A stretch of 64,000 nt of DNA. Origin: Haematococcus lacustris. Lineage: Eukaryota > Chlorophyta > Chlorophyceae > Chlamydomonadales > Haematococcaceae. Each line of letters starts with the position of its first letter. The first letter of the stretch is position 1. The notes below the pieces were generated by a model that worked only from the letters and a program-made list of their open reading frames with translations, was not told the DNA's origin and made no database searches. Made by a program: the position numbers and the translations under genes. Shown in pieces: positions 1-12,100 of the stretch. The stretch is taken from assembly GCA_030144725.1 (NCBI GenBank), contig JASKMD010000024.1, forward strand, positions 5,415,345-5,479,344, given 5' to 3'.

Positions 1-3000
1 CACCGTCCTGGGTCAGGCCCATGGGCCCCCGGCTGCAGCCTCCCCCTCGCCTGCCATTGCTCCTGGCAATCACGGGGCAATAGACCCATGCAGGCCTCAG
101 CAGGCGTCGCCTGCATGGAAGGCGTATCAGACTTGGGAGAAGGAGCGAGGGCACGAGCCGGGGCAGGAGGGTCAGGGGGAGGGGGCTTGGGGGCCAGCCC
201 TGAACGGGACAGGGTGCGGCAGTGGTGCCCATTCTGGTGGCAGCGGGGTGGGTGGGGGCCAGGGCGAAGGGCAGGGGTGGGGGGGTCAAAGCAAGCATCA
301 GGGGGTTGGGGGGCCAAGGTCAGGGGCGGCCCAGGAGCTGCAGGCGGGTGAGGAGGGAGGGGCGGAGGGTGAGGAGGAGGCTGACCTGCAGCGCGCAATC
401 ACTGCCAGTCTAGCAGATCAGCAGCAGCAACAGCAGCAGGGGTCGCCCTGTATGCCTGCCCTTGTCACGGCAGGAGGTGGGGCAGGGAGAGGAGGAGGAG
501 CGGCGGCAGGGGCAGGGGAAGTGGCTCACCCCTTGCCAGCCGGACCCAGTGGGGGTGAGTTGCCTGGGGACCAGGGACCACTGCCGCCCAGCCCACCCTC
601 TGCTCACCCAGGCCTGGCCTGCTGCTGGTGCCCTGCTGTAACTGCTGTTGCGCCCTCCCACCCCCTCTCCCACCCCATCCCACCCCCTCCACCTCCTCCC
701 ACCCCCAACCCCACATAGGGCATCCCCACACTGGGCTGGGCTGGGCTGGGCTGGGCTGGGCTGGGCTGGGCTGCTTCTGTCCATCCCCTGCTACCACCTC
801 CCCACCGCTGTGATGTAGCTGGCTGTAGAGGGGTCATCTACATAGCCGCCCTGGCAGCTGTGGTCCACCAGCAATGGGTGGGCTAGGAGGCCTGCCTGGC
901 AGCTGGACCCCCAGGGGGAGTTGGTCGTGCTGCTGGCTGTGTGCAGGTGACAAGCTGCAGGTGGGTGGTGGGGAGGGGGAGGGCGGGGAGGGGGAGGGGT
1001 GCTCACACTACACCCCCCCAGGCACCCCGCCCTCCCCCCTGCAGCCAGACGAGGCAGGCGGGAGGGTGCACAGGCGAGCAGCAACACGGAGAGGCAGTTG
1101 GGTGGGCAGCCTGGGCTTGGTTGCTCCCACTCCCCTCAGCCCCCCTGTGGTGAGCGGCGAGGGGCTGCGGCCGGGTCAGGGTCAGGGCCAGGGTCAGGGC
1201 CAGGTTTAGGGCCAGAGTCAGGGCCAGGGTCAGGGTCAGGGCCAGGGTCAGGGTCAGGGTCAGGGTCAGGGTCAGGGTCAGGGTCAGGGTCAGGGCCAGG
1301 GTCAGGGTCAGGGTCAGGGTCAGGGTCAGGGCCAGGGCCAGGTTCAGGGCCAGAGTCAGGGCCAGGGTCAGGGCCAGGGTCAGGGTCAGGGTCAGGGCCA
1401 GGGTCAGGGTCAGGGTCAGGGTCAGGGTCAGGGCCAGGGTCAGGGCCAGGGCCAGGGTCAGGGTCAGGGTCAGGGTCAGGGCCAGGGTCAGGGCCAGGGT
1501 CAGGGTCAGGGCCAGGGTCAGGGTCAGGGTCAGGGTCAGGGTCAGGGCTAGGGTCAGGGCCAGGGTCAGGGTCAGGGCCAGGGTCAGGGTCAGGGTCGGG
1601 GTCAGGGTCAGGGTCAGGGTCAGGGTCCTGGTGGTACTCAGTTAGTTGCCTTATCACAGCCACCTATTTGCATCGTGTGCTCTTCCTTTACTTCACCAAT
1701 AGGCCCCATCTCCCTTCAGCTCATCGCATGGTTAGGTCATTGCTAGGGTGCATGTGGGGTCGAGCCGTGTTTGGTGAGACTGTCAGGCGATTAGGATTAG
1801 GCACCTCGCTGTGTATGGCCTGGTCCCACGGCCTGGGTCTGCTGCCTGGCTGTTGGCTGCAGGTGGTGGACCTTGCAGGTGAGGACGAGGAGGAGGCGCA
1901 GCTGGCCCAGGCCCTGGCCCTCAGCCTGGCCGACTCAGCGGCAGCTGCTGCTGCACAGGAGGAGGAGCAGCTGCAGCTGGCCATGCAGCAGGTAGGCAGG
2001 ATGCGATGCAGGCTGGTCATAGGGCAGGAGATGTTTGCCTGGTGGTATCATGCTCACTGTTAGGGGGGAGGGGGATAAGAATGGCGCTCGAGCTGGAGCT
2101 GTCAGTGATCCAGGATGTTGCACTGTGGGGCGTACCTGTCCGCCCTCCTACTCTCCTGCCTGCCCTCCCTCCCTGCCTGCTCACCCAGCCGCCCATCTGC
2201 CCATCCACCCACCTGCCTGCTTGATTGCCTACTTGCGCAGCTGCCTGCCTGCCCACCTGCCTGTCCACCTGCCTGCCTGCCTGCCTGCCTGCCTGTTCAC
2301 TCGACTGCTGCTCCAGAGTTTGGACACCTTGAGCGCGGAGGCTCAGTTGAAGTCCGGGGCGGCTGGCCGGGCTATGTCAGGGATGGCGGCAGGGAGCGAG
2401 AGCCTGGGCGACTGGCACAACAACCAGCTAGGGGCAGGTGAGGGAGAGCTGGCTAGCAGCTGCCCTGGCAGCGCAGCATGGGCAGGGACTGTGTGGCTGC
2501 ATGCAGCTCGCCCAGGCCAGCCTGCTACGGCCTGTGCCTTGATGAACCTGTCTTGATGCCAATGAGGGGTGGGGGAAGACCATTGACTTCATGTCATGCT
2601 AGCAGTTAAAACACTCCATTGCACACCATAGCACTTCATGGCACTGCATGGCAGCCTGACAGGTTGGAATACCTACACCTCACATCAGTTCACCCAGGTC
2701 TTGGGCAGCCTCTAGCCGCTGCTGCTGCCGCTGCCGCCGCTACTGCTGCCAAGCGGCTTGTCCCAGATGCCAACAGACTATCTGCACCGCCTGCCTACCT
2801 GTTGGCCTGCCCGACACCCCACCACCCCGCCCGCCTGTCTGTCCTCACAGTCTAGCTTAGTCTGCCTCTATCCAGACCTCCCTCCTGCTTCTACTGCTGC
2901 TACTGCTGCTGCTGGCTCTGCTGCAGGTGCACTGGGGCTGGTGCGCCCCCCCACCCCCTGCTCTGCCCCCCTGCACCTCATCAACGGCCCAGCCCCCCAA

Positions 3001-3981
3001 CCCAGCAGCACGCCTTGCCAGCCTGATCCCTCCTTGCCTAAACATCTCCTGCAAGACCAAGCCTCCGCTGCTGCTGCTGCTGGGGCTGGTGCTGCTGCTG
3101 CCAGCCACGAAGGAAGGGATTGTGGAAGCTTGGCAGGAGCAGCGCCAGGGGCCACATGCCCAGGTGCTGTGTCCGCTGCTGGAGCAAGCACCAGTTTACG
3201 ACCGGGATCAGAGTTAGGGCTTCAGGAGTGTGTAGGGGGGGACGCTCAGGGGGAAGGCGGGGAGGAGGAGGGGGAGGAGGGGCCTGGCCCTGAGGCGGTG
3301 CGGGTGCTGCTGGTGGAGGATGACTGGGAGCCCCCTCCCCCTGAGGCTCATCCAGCTGACCCAGCTCCGGGGTCAAGACCAGGCCAGGCAGCCCCCCACC
3401 TCACCATCCACCCTCTCCCAGAGCCAGGGCGGGCAGCAGCAGGGGGAGGCCCAGAGGGGCCCCCTCCAGCTCCAGGCCCAGCCGCCACCCCGCCACCCTT
3501 GACGCCCCCCACCACCCTCACATCCACTGGTCCAAAGCATGGGCAGCATGGGCAGCATGGGCAGCATGGGCAGGCTTGGGCGCCCCCTCCCCCTCTGAGT
3601 AGCCTGGCCAGCTACAGGCTGCAGGGTGTGGTCTGCCACCACGGCTCTTCACCTCAATCCGGGCACTACACCGCCTTCACAGCCTCTCCAGCTGGCCCGA
3701 CCTCCAGCCTCAGACCTGCCACCTCCCCCTCCTCCCCAGGAGCCCATGCAGCCCCCTCACCAGGGACCCACCCCTCCTATGTGGCAGACCCCACACCTCC
3801 TGCACCTGCAGCAGCTGGGCAGGGGCGTGCTGAAGGGGTGGGGCAGGAGGGTGGGGGCGGTGAGCGCGTGCTGCAGTGGTGGCAGTGTGATGACGGCCAG
3901 GTCACTCCACTCGCAGCTGCAGCCATGGGCAGGGAAGCCGGCTTGCATGGATATCTGCTGTTCTTCGTCAACTGCCCGTGA
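1..3981 (+). CDS. ubiquitin-specific protease (USP37-like), 3' part; 5' end outside window
   Basis: The end of the gene carries the C-terminal half of a USP cysteine protease, which removes ubiquitin from proteins. The His box is read at about 3611-3685 (VVCHHGSSPQSGHYTAF, catalytic His codon 3664-3666). The Asp box is WWQCDDGQV near 3880-3900, followed by GYLLFFVNCP and a stop at 3979-3981. Three ubiquitin-interacting motifs lie upstream: EEEADLQRAITASLAD at about 368-415, EEEAQLAQALALSLAD at about 1885-1935, and EEEQLQLAMQQ at about 1957-1992. UIMs placed inside the catalytic region, before the His box, are the arrangement of the USP37 group. The exon with UIM2 and UIM3 runs from about 1861 to 1990, and another ends near 2437. 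The Cys box is not in the window. Exon limits before about 2900 are uncertain, and much of the linker is low-complexity Pro/Gly/Ala. Confidence 0.75.
731..772. repeat. short TGGGC pentamer array in USP gene
   Basis: About eight units of CTGGG/TGGGC, the same pentamer that forms the 810-bp satellite at 55551-56360. It probably lies in an intron. Confidence 0.85.
1172..1635. repeat. GGGTCA/GGGCCA hexamer array in a USP intron
   Basis: About 460 bp of a six-base unit, CAGGGT or CAGGGC, the two types differing by one T/C change and mixed irregularly. It lies between coding blocks of the protease, in a probable intron. Both strands are open through it because the period is a multiple of three; those readings (SGSG or DPDP) are not taken as genes. 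Confidence 0.9.
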
Positions 3982-5273
3982 CGAGACACGGCACAGTGCT
4001 GACAATGCAGCGGGAGGACGGGCGGCTAGCAGCAGCAGCAAGAAAAGAAAGAAAGAAAGAAAGACTACGCCCTCACCGTCGGGTGTGCATCAAGGGAGGA
4101 GAGTAGCCTCAGTACGTGCCCTTGCTAACCAGCAGCAGCAGCAGCAGAAGCTATGGTTGCCCCTGTGGGCCCTGACATGCAGGCCCTGACTCATGCAAGC
4201 CCTGTGCAAGCTACGCACGAGCACCCACCCTCACAAATCGCTGGCTTAGGTCATCATCACTGACGCCTCGTGCTTCTTGCAGTTTTAGCCCATGTGAGCT
4301 TGAGCTGTCAGTTGGCAGGCTGGGGGCCCCCTCCCTGCACTGGCCACCTGCTGCTTAGGGGGAGGGCCTGGCTGACCCGCTGTGACTGCTTCAAGCTCAG
4401 GGCTGGAGCTCGGGGCTTGGGGCTGGAGGCAGGCTGGCGCCCGGGCCAGGAGGCCAGGGGCACCTTGGGGGAACTTGTGGGTGGTGGGCTAGAGCAGTCC
4501 AGGACCAGGGGCTGCTATAGGCTACTCTAGGGCTAGGACCCCCTGATTGACTGAGTACCTGCATGCTTGCATGCGTTGTGGGTTCACGCCACTTCGCTGA
4601 CCTGCGGTGACGGAGTCCAACAACCTTTGGTATGAATTTGAAACGCTGCCCAGTCAACCCTTGACTACGAGGCTTCAAAACTTTGGAACGTGACCTTGTG
4701 CACATGATGCTGCCAGAGGACCTGCTTTGTTGGCGTTTATCGCGTTTGTGGAACGGCTGATGTGGGTGGAATACCCCATGAAATACATTTGTTATGTCCA
4801 TGGAACAGCTCTCGTCGTGTGCAATGGCTAGAGCATCATATCCAGTTCATGGTCTCGTCGCCTGCAACAGCCAGGGCCACAAGCATAGCGTGCGGCAAAT
4901 GGTGCATGGCGCACATTTTATTTGCATGGGATACGTTTGCATGCTGTCGTTTTGCGCTGCGAGTTGTATGTCGTGTTTCGTCTGAGTTTGCGTGTGCCGC
5001 AGGACCCATGGCAAGCTGATTCGAGTGTGTGTGATAGGCAGCGCCATGTAATGCTGATGTTGGTAATGGCCGCTTCAGGGAGAGTGGAACTCATGCTCTT
5101 GTTCTTGTTCAGACCGCATAACGTCGCCGAACGATGAGGATGAGGATGATGAGTGCACAGTTTCAGCCCGTCCAAGGGTGTGACGTTCGTCCAGGTACTC
5201 TGCTCGCCGCGTTTCAAGTGCCGCTCCAAGCACAGCAAGCGCGCTAGCCTGATATACAGCGGTGCTGACAGCG
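3982..5273. other. 3' flank of USP gene and intergenic DNA
   Basis: No convincing coding exon. It holds a GAAA microsatellite at about 4040-4063, a CAG run at about 4132-4147, and a stretch at 4064-4130 that resembles 8660-8730 inside an intron of the methyltransferase-like gene. A TGTAA motif at 5046-5050 could serve polyadenylation but is far from the stop. Confidence 0.5.
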
Positions 5274-6534
5274 ATGCACGTTCAGGTCCGCACGCTGCCT
5301 GGTGCGATTGTGTCCGTGGCAAATGCGGAGTCCATGACCGTCGAGGGCGTGCTCAGTAGGGCAGCAGTGAGTTCAGCCGCACGACAGGACTGCAGCAGGG
5401 CGACACTTTACCGCCCGCAATGCAATGTGCGTTCCCCCTTCCGGCCTGCCTACAACCTCACGTGCACAGTCCCCCCTGCGTGCGACAGGAAGCCACGGGC
5501 ATGCACGCGGCCATCAGCGGCGAGCAGCTCAGCCTGTCGTACGCAGGTGCGGGGCCGTCCCAGCCATGCAGCCCGGCCCACACCTTCCCAGCAGCGCCCG
5601 ACCTAGCCCTGCTGTCACTACAACCGTGACCAGCAGCACAAAAGCAGCTTGGAGCCCACTAGCTCCAGCTTTGGAACCAGCCAGAAAGGAAGGATAAATC
5701 ACAGCTATGTGTCAGTCAGTTTGTCAGCACCAACCCCTTACTGTGTCTCGCCCCCTTTGCTGTGCAACGGGCTGCAGCAGCTAGGGGCATGCAGCTCAGC
5801 AGTGAGCCCTATGCAGGCAGGCAGCAGAGCATGTAGCTGCTGTGGCTGCGCAGGCCGACGCCTACCTAGTAGCTCCACACTCACACAGTGTGGAGTGCCC
5901 TCCGGTGCCACCCTGCACATGGCTGCAGCTCTGCCAGGTGGCAAGCCTGTGACTGTGAGTGGAGGCTGTGCACTGCCACCATGTGCCAGGTGCAAGGTGC
6001 CTGCAGAAGTCCTGGCTCACACACTGTCTCCTCTAGCCAGGAATGAGTGAGAGAAGAGGAGGTGCTGTTGGCGGGCGACCATGAGCTGCACCTCATGCAT
6101 GCCCGCAGGTCAAGTTGCTCACCCCTCAGACTGCCACCAAAGGCTGTGGTGCAGAAGTCACGATAGACATAGAGGAGGATACTCCCATGTATGAGGTCAA
6201 GCTGCGGCTGCAGGTGGGCACTCTAGCAACGCATCTGCAAGCATCAGCAGCTGGGTCTGTTGCTGAAGTGGTGCCACGCCCAACCACAGGAGACCACTGG
6301 AGTGCCTGTAGCAGCACAAAAGGTGATGCTGGCTGGCATCGGGCAAATGGTGATGGGCGACAAAAGGTAGGCACCGCTGGCTGCAACATTACCCCGTCTG
6401 TATGCCTTTTACTCCTTGACGACATCCTACTCTGCGCGCAGAACAAACATTGGATACACGCACTGCGGCTCCACGGGCAGCTTGTATCTTGCAACTCTAT
6501 GAGAGGAGCACCATTCATCCTTTTTGTTTCGTAA
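5274..6534 (+). CDS. ubiquitin-like domain protein, one full and one half domain
   Basis: Five phase-matched exons: 5274-5366, 5489-5546, 5854-5954, 6109-6213 and a less certain 6442-6534, giving 149 aa. Residues 1-84 read as a ubiquitin fold. They start MHVQVRTLPGAIVSV, continue TVEGVLSRAAEATGM where ubiquitin has its helix, then LSYAGRRLPSSSTLTQCGV, and end GATLHMAAALPGGKPVT. The LPGG sits where ubiquitin has its terminal LRGG. Exon 4 starts a second domain (VKLLTPQ, then EVTIDIEEDTPMYEVKLRL), but its second half is missing; exon 5 (NKHWIHALRLHGQ) does not resemble it. The start is the ATG whose exon ends in a GTGAGT donor. Whether the GG is a processing site is not known. The gene lies between a deubiquitinase gene and an unrelated methyltransferase-like gene. 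Confidence 0.6.
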
Positions 6535-6583
6535 AGCTACAACGTTCGCATATGAATCCGTTTGATCTGTATAGATACGTGCC

Positions 6584-6588
6584 TGTAA
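6584..6588 (+). terminator. TGTAA polyadenylation motif
   Basis: TGTAA is the usual Volvocales polyadenylation signal. This copy lies 50 bases after the stop of the ubiquitin-like gene and 48 bases before the ATG of the next gene, which supports two separate genes here. Confidence 0.45.
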
Positions 6589-6635
6589 CTTGAAGTCGCC
6601 GGCTTGCAATCGCCGCCCAGCTGTCGGCCCTCGCG

Positions 6636-9142
6636 ATGTCGATTTTGCGCAATGTTGCGGTGGGATCGATAGCTTTGCTAGTGGTCTGGGCGATGCTCGT
6701 CATATCACCGCAACTTGTGAGTTGACAGCTGGGTACAGTCGCCCACGTCTCCTTTGAGCATGGGGTGCTAATGAACCTGCTCCGCTGCCCACAGGAAAGT
6801 CTGTACAGCCGTTGCAACCACAGCGGGGTTTCTCATTCCTGTGCTTTGCACGAGGCCCGGATAGCTGAGTTAGAGGCAGAACTGCAAGGTTGGAGCACCC
6901 AGCAAGGCCCAGAGCGATGCCGAGCAATGTCCAACCCCTGCTGTGTCCACAGTTTCAACCTGCCCAGGTTCAAACACCTGCAGTGTTGAGAAAACAGCAC
7001 ACACCCAGCGCCACTGGGGAGCTGCTTGCAAGAGCCAAAAGCAATACCAACGGATGTATGACTCCAGCCGCCAACATTTCAGTAAGCGACAAAGAAGCAA
7101 TGTCTGCTCATCTGCTACGTGCCGTCATGGCGCGCTTCTACTGAAACCTGCAGCATAAGATGTGCATGTTCCACAATTATTCCAATCTTCATGCAGCCAG
7201 TGAGGGGACAGCATGTTGTGCTGTAATGGGCATTGCAGGACAGGGTGCAGATCACTGTTGACCTGGTGAGGCTGCTGGACTACGAGTACTACCTATACGG
7301 TGAGCTGCTGGGCCTCGGGGTGGTAGGAAGACAAGCAGGGCAGGGAGATGCAGGAGCTCCCCAGCAGCTTCTCAGCTCCAGCAGCCTCCTGAGCTGCGCC
7401 ACGAGTGAGAGAGGCAAGGGAAGTGATGGCGCAAGGGCACGAGCAGGGAGGGCTGAGCAGGCAATGGTCAGTGGTCAATTTGGTAAGGCGTACAGGGTGA
7501 TGGAGGGGCCTAGGCCATCTGCAGGCAGTGTCAGCCTGTGTCTGATGCTGAGTCAGAGGCATGAAGCTGGGCATGCAGCAGCAGCAACACACCCATACAG
7601 TAACCAGCAATGCCCCTACATGTGACAACCACCTTCACTCTCGCGTGGCAGGCTCCGTGATGCAGCCCAGGAATGTTCTCTGCCTAGCACTGTGTGGTGC
7701 TACTGCAATCCAACCAGCCTGCCACTGGTGGCAGCCTGCCCTCAGGCATCTTCTGGTCGCCCCGCGTATGCTACCCCGCCCTCAAAACCGTGTACCCACA
7801 GCTGCCCGACGCTGATCTTTCGCAGCTAACACAGCGCTATGTGCAGGTTCGCGCTAACACTGCACCCATGCACCATTCCTATCTAGACATTACCATGCAG
7901 CCAGCACCAATGTCACCACAGTACACAACCACGTTTCTCTTTTAGCAGGCACCACACCACCATGCAGCATGCTTCCATGCAGGGTGGCTGCTGCCTGCGC
8001 GACTGCCTTAACTCCTGCACTGACGTCAGTGCTGCTGCATGTGCCACTCCTGCTGCTGTCGCAGGCAGTGCAGGTCGCTCTGGCTGAGCACCTCAAGGTG
8101 CCCCCGGCCTCCATTGCTCTGGACAAACCCTGGACCCAGCAGCCAGCTGTCATGCAGGAGTTTGCAGCCCGGCACCAGCAGCAGGGTGAGAGTTGGAAAC
8201 TAGACTCCTCAAGGCAGCAGCAGCAATGACCAGGTGGCAGCAGCAGCAGTGGCAGTATAACTCATGGCACCTGCAGCAGCAGTGTCCAAGCAGCAGCAGC
8301 AGCAACAGAGGTGGTGGGCAGACAGCGGTGCCAGGCTGCGAGCTGACAGCCAGTCCACTGCCGGTCTGCCTATTGACCCCAGCGCTGCACCAGCATGGTC
8401 ACATGCAGCTGCCCAGAGACGCCGTGTGAGCAGAGGATGATGGTGAGGTGGCCGTTGTCTGTGTGCATTGCAGGGTCTGTGCCAGGCGCCCCTGCCCTGA
8501 CCACTAGCCAGATGGCTGCTGACCCTGTGTACCTGGCCTGGCGCAAGCGCCTCACCCTGCTGAACAGCGCCTGGTTCACAGAGGCTGACAGCTCACCCGC
8601 AGTGGAGTGCCCGCCCACAGTGACCAAGGGTGAGCCGCAAAAGCACGAAAGTAGTAAAGAATGACTACCCCCTGACCGGCAGACGTGCCTATAGGAAGGA
8701 GGGCAGCAGTCAGTGTGCCCCCTTGCTGCCCTCCCACCAGAAGCAAGGGGTGAGTCGCAGCTGCAGGAGGGCCAGGGGGGAGCCAGTGGACTCAGTGCGT
8801 TGACAGGAGCATCGTTACGTGGCCATATGTACAGGCCTGAATGTGGAGGTTGCCACGTTCTTGGTCTCCTGGTGCCAGTATGTTCAGCTGGTGCCGCTCA
8901 GGTGGGACCTGCCTGGTAATGCCTGCTGGCTGCTGGCTGACTGTCTTGCATCCACCTTTGCAGGTGTACAGCAGCCCTGGGAGCAGCTTGGCACCAAGAG
9001 CTGCGTTGGCCTCATAGACGACACGTGAGAGAGAGAGCGCAGCAAACAACAGCAGCAGCAGAAGCAGCAGCGGTAGCAACAGACTATAACGATCACATCC
9101 ACCCCTCCAGCACCACCTGCATGGCAATGCGTGTGTGTGCTG

Positions 9143-9193
<51 letters not shown>

Positions 9194-12100
9194 GCTGCTG
9201 CCGCTGCTGTTGCAGCCTGATCATCGAAGAGACGGGGTACGCATTCATGCCCCACATGCCCCTCACGGGACTTGGCGAGCACCTAAAGAACCACGGCATC
9301 TGCACCTCCCAGGCACGTCTCACCGGGTTGGCTGGCTAGGTTGGAACGGCCTGTAGCCCGTCAAGGCAGGGCCCAGGGGCTGGCTAGCTTGCACCAGGGG
9401 CTGCTGGGGTAGGCAGTAATCACCAGCTTCCAGCGGCCTCCCACTCTTGGCTGTAAGGCTCTGTGAGGCCGCTTGAAGCTGGTGGTTGGTATGGCAGGAA
9501 GGTTTAAACCCACAGCACGAGCACCAGGAGCAGCAGAGGGCTCTAGTCAGCAGCTGTGCGATGCATCTTGCCACGGTCTAGCCTGACCATCACCATCAAT
9601 CATCAGCTGGCGCCAGGTCAGAGGCCAAGCAAACCTTAGCATGCTGCTGTTGGTGATGGTTATCATTCTCATCATCGTTACATGGCGTCACTCCTAGCAA
9701 AGGCAGCTACAGCCTGTTCTGGAAGCCAGGTAGCCATGGAACAAAATGTGTTGATGACGATGATGGTGGTGGTGGTGGTGGTGATGGTGGTGTGGTGTGT
9801 GGCTGCAGCCCTATGGCCATGGAGCAGGGTGGGGTGACATGATGCTCCAACAGCGCATGGGCCAGCCACAGTGGCAGACCTACCGGACCCAACGGCCTGA
9901 GCACGACACGGTGCTGGAGCTGTTTGACATCCTGTATGAGCGCACCGCTGCCTTCACCAAGCAACACTTCATGGTGAGAGGGCCGCCCCGCCCTGCCCCG
10001 CCCCACCCCACCCAGCCCTGTCTCCACCTGTGTCTTGCACCTGACCAGCTCATCTTGTTACAAGGTGCCACCCAGCCCATCTTGCCAGCACCACCACATC
10101 TCGCCACCCACCTAGACGCATGTGAAGTTGTACCTCACTCTGAAGACGTCTGTGACTTTTAAAGCATGGATTTCACGGCCCGCTGACTTTCACAGCACCC
10201 ACTCCCTAGTCCGCACTGGTTCCATGCTTGACTACCATTGTGTTCGTTTATTGGTGGCTGACGCCTGCCCTGGTAGCTTTGTCAGTCCATGCATCCTCAC
10301 CAGCCACTATGGCTGCTGCCTGGCTGCAGGGTGTCATATCTATGCAGAACCCGCCGGACATGTACGCAATCGCAGACATCATCTATACACAGAAGCCCGA
10401 CCTGATCATAGAAACAGGCGAGGCCTGCCTGCAGGGGCCTCAGGGTACTGCGACCGTTGTGGTGCTGCCTCAACCCCATATATGTACAAAATCACAGCAC
10501 CCCAATGAACTTCAATGACACAAAGATGTGCAGGAGGCTGGCATGTGATGCACTCCGCCAACATCTTGGGTCAGGGTTAGGCTTAACCCTAACCTGACCC
10601 TCATCTTCACCATCATCATTGTGGTCATGGGCGCATGCCATTCTCTCCCACCTATCGCCTGCACTGCATGGCGTGGTTCTTATCACCTCGTCTGGCACTC
10701 ACTGCAGCTGCTGGTCAAAGCAGTGGCAACCGCTGCCTGCCCCTCATGATGATGACTACATGTGTGCAGGCACAGCCAATGGCGGCAGTTCCCTGACCTG
10801 GGCTGGCATCATGGAGCTGGCAGACTGCCCAGACACCAGCAGGGTCTTCACGGTGAATGGCTGGATGCGACACACACACACACACCCACCCACACACACC
10901 CCCTGTGTACTGGTGTTCTAGTGTTGGAGACTGGCTGAGTCTAGTCTCATCAGCCAGGCCCCTACAGAGTTTGCAGGGTTGTCTTGACCTTCAGTGTGAG
11001 ACCCCTTCTTAGCTGTGTGCTGTGGGTACAGTGTCCTTCACTGTTGTGATTGGTGGAGTGCTTGCTCTGAGTCTAGGGGTCCCACTAGCTTCCCTTGTGT
11101 ACCCTTCTCGCTAGGGCCACTTAATACATGGCCAGTGCATGTGTGTGTGGCCCAGCTTATGAGCAGCCGCCAGTTTCACTGTTCCCAGGACTGCTTGCTG
11201 TTCCCAGGACTGCTTGCTGGGTTGCTGGGACTGCCGGTGTGGCACTGGTGCTGGCTGCTGCTGTTGGCTGGTCAGGTGGATGTGAACTCCCCCTCGTGGC
11301 TGGCCAACACCACGAGCTGGGGTGGCCGCGCTCGCCAGGACCCCATGGAGCACAAGCTGTGGAAGAAGCGGGTGACCTTCATTCAGGTACTGCCCTGATA
11401 GGGAGCCGTGGGCCGACAGCAGCAGCACCAGCAGCAGCAGAGCAGGGGTGGCAGCAATAGAGGCAACAGCAAGAGGGATGGCAGCGGTAGAGGTGGCCGC
11501 AGCAGGGATGGCAGTGGCTGGGGCTGTCAGGAGAGAGGTGGGAGCCACAGTAGCAAGTGCAGCAGGACAAGGCTTAGGGCCAAGGTAGGACACTCTGTGC
11601 TCACAGCAGGCCTGGCAGTGGCACCAGTGGCTGGTCCTGTGGCTCCAGACCACCCTGGCCTTGTGACAAGCGGAGCTGGTGTCAGCCACTGCTGCTGCTG
11701 CTGTCCCCTGTAGGGCATGAGCACTGCCCCGGAGGTGGTGGCTCAGATGCGGCGTGCGGCTGCAGCTGCCACTCGGGTGCTGGTCCTGCTGGACAGCGAC
11801 CACAGCTCAAAAAACGTTCAGGCAAGGTTGACAAGCGAAAAAGAAAAGGATGAGGAGGGACATAGGGGAAGATGGGGAGAGGGTGGTGTACTCGCGCAGA
11901 CCTTGTCAGTAGCCCAGGTTGCTGCCAGTTGCGTGCTGGCCAACCCCTGGCAGCACATGCTTGCATGCTGTCTATCTGTCCATTGGTCGTAGGAGGAGTT
12001 GGACGCCTTCTGCTTGCTGGTGACGCCTGGCAGCTACTGTGTCGTCCAGGTGGCTGCAGCAACCAGCTTGACAAGCAATGCGGTCAGGACTGTCAAGACC

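Noticed and set aside
1136..1663. DPDP-rich reading on the minus strand and SGSG reading on the plus strand
   Set aside because: Both are translations of the hexamer array in a USP intron.
6636..6716. Joining the ubiquitin-like exons to the methyltransferase-like gene as one protein
   Set aside because: A TGTAA motif, a new ATG and a signal-anchor start separate them, and a cytosolic ubiquitin fold before a type II anchor would be odd.
10418..10444. GT donor at about 10444 for the exon ending IIETG
   Set aside because: It is in phase but would put nine extra residues between IIETG and TANGGSS, breaking the conserved SAM-binding loop; the GC donor at 10418 keeps it.
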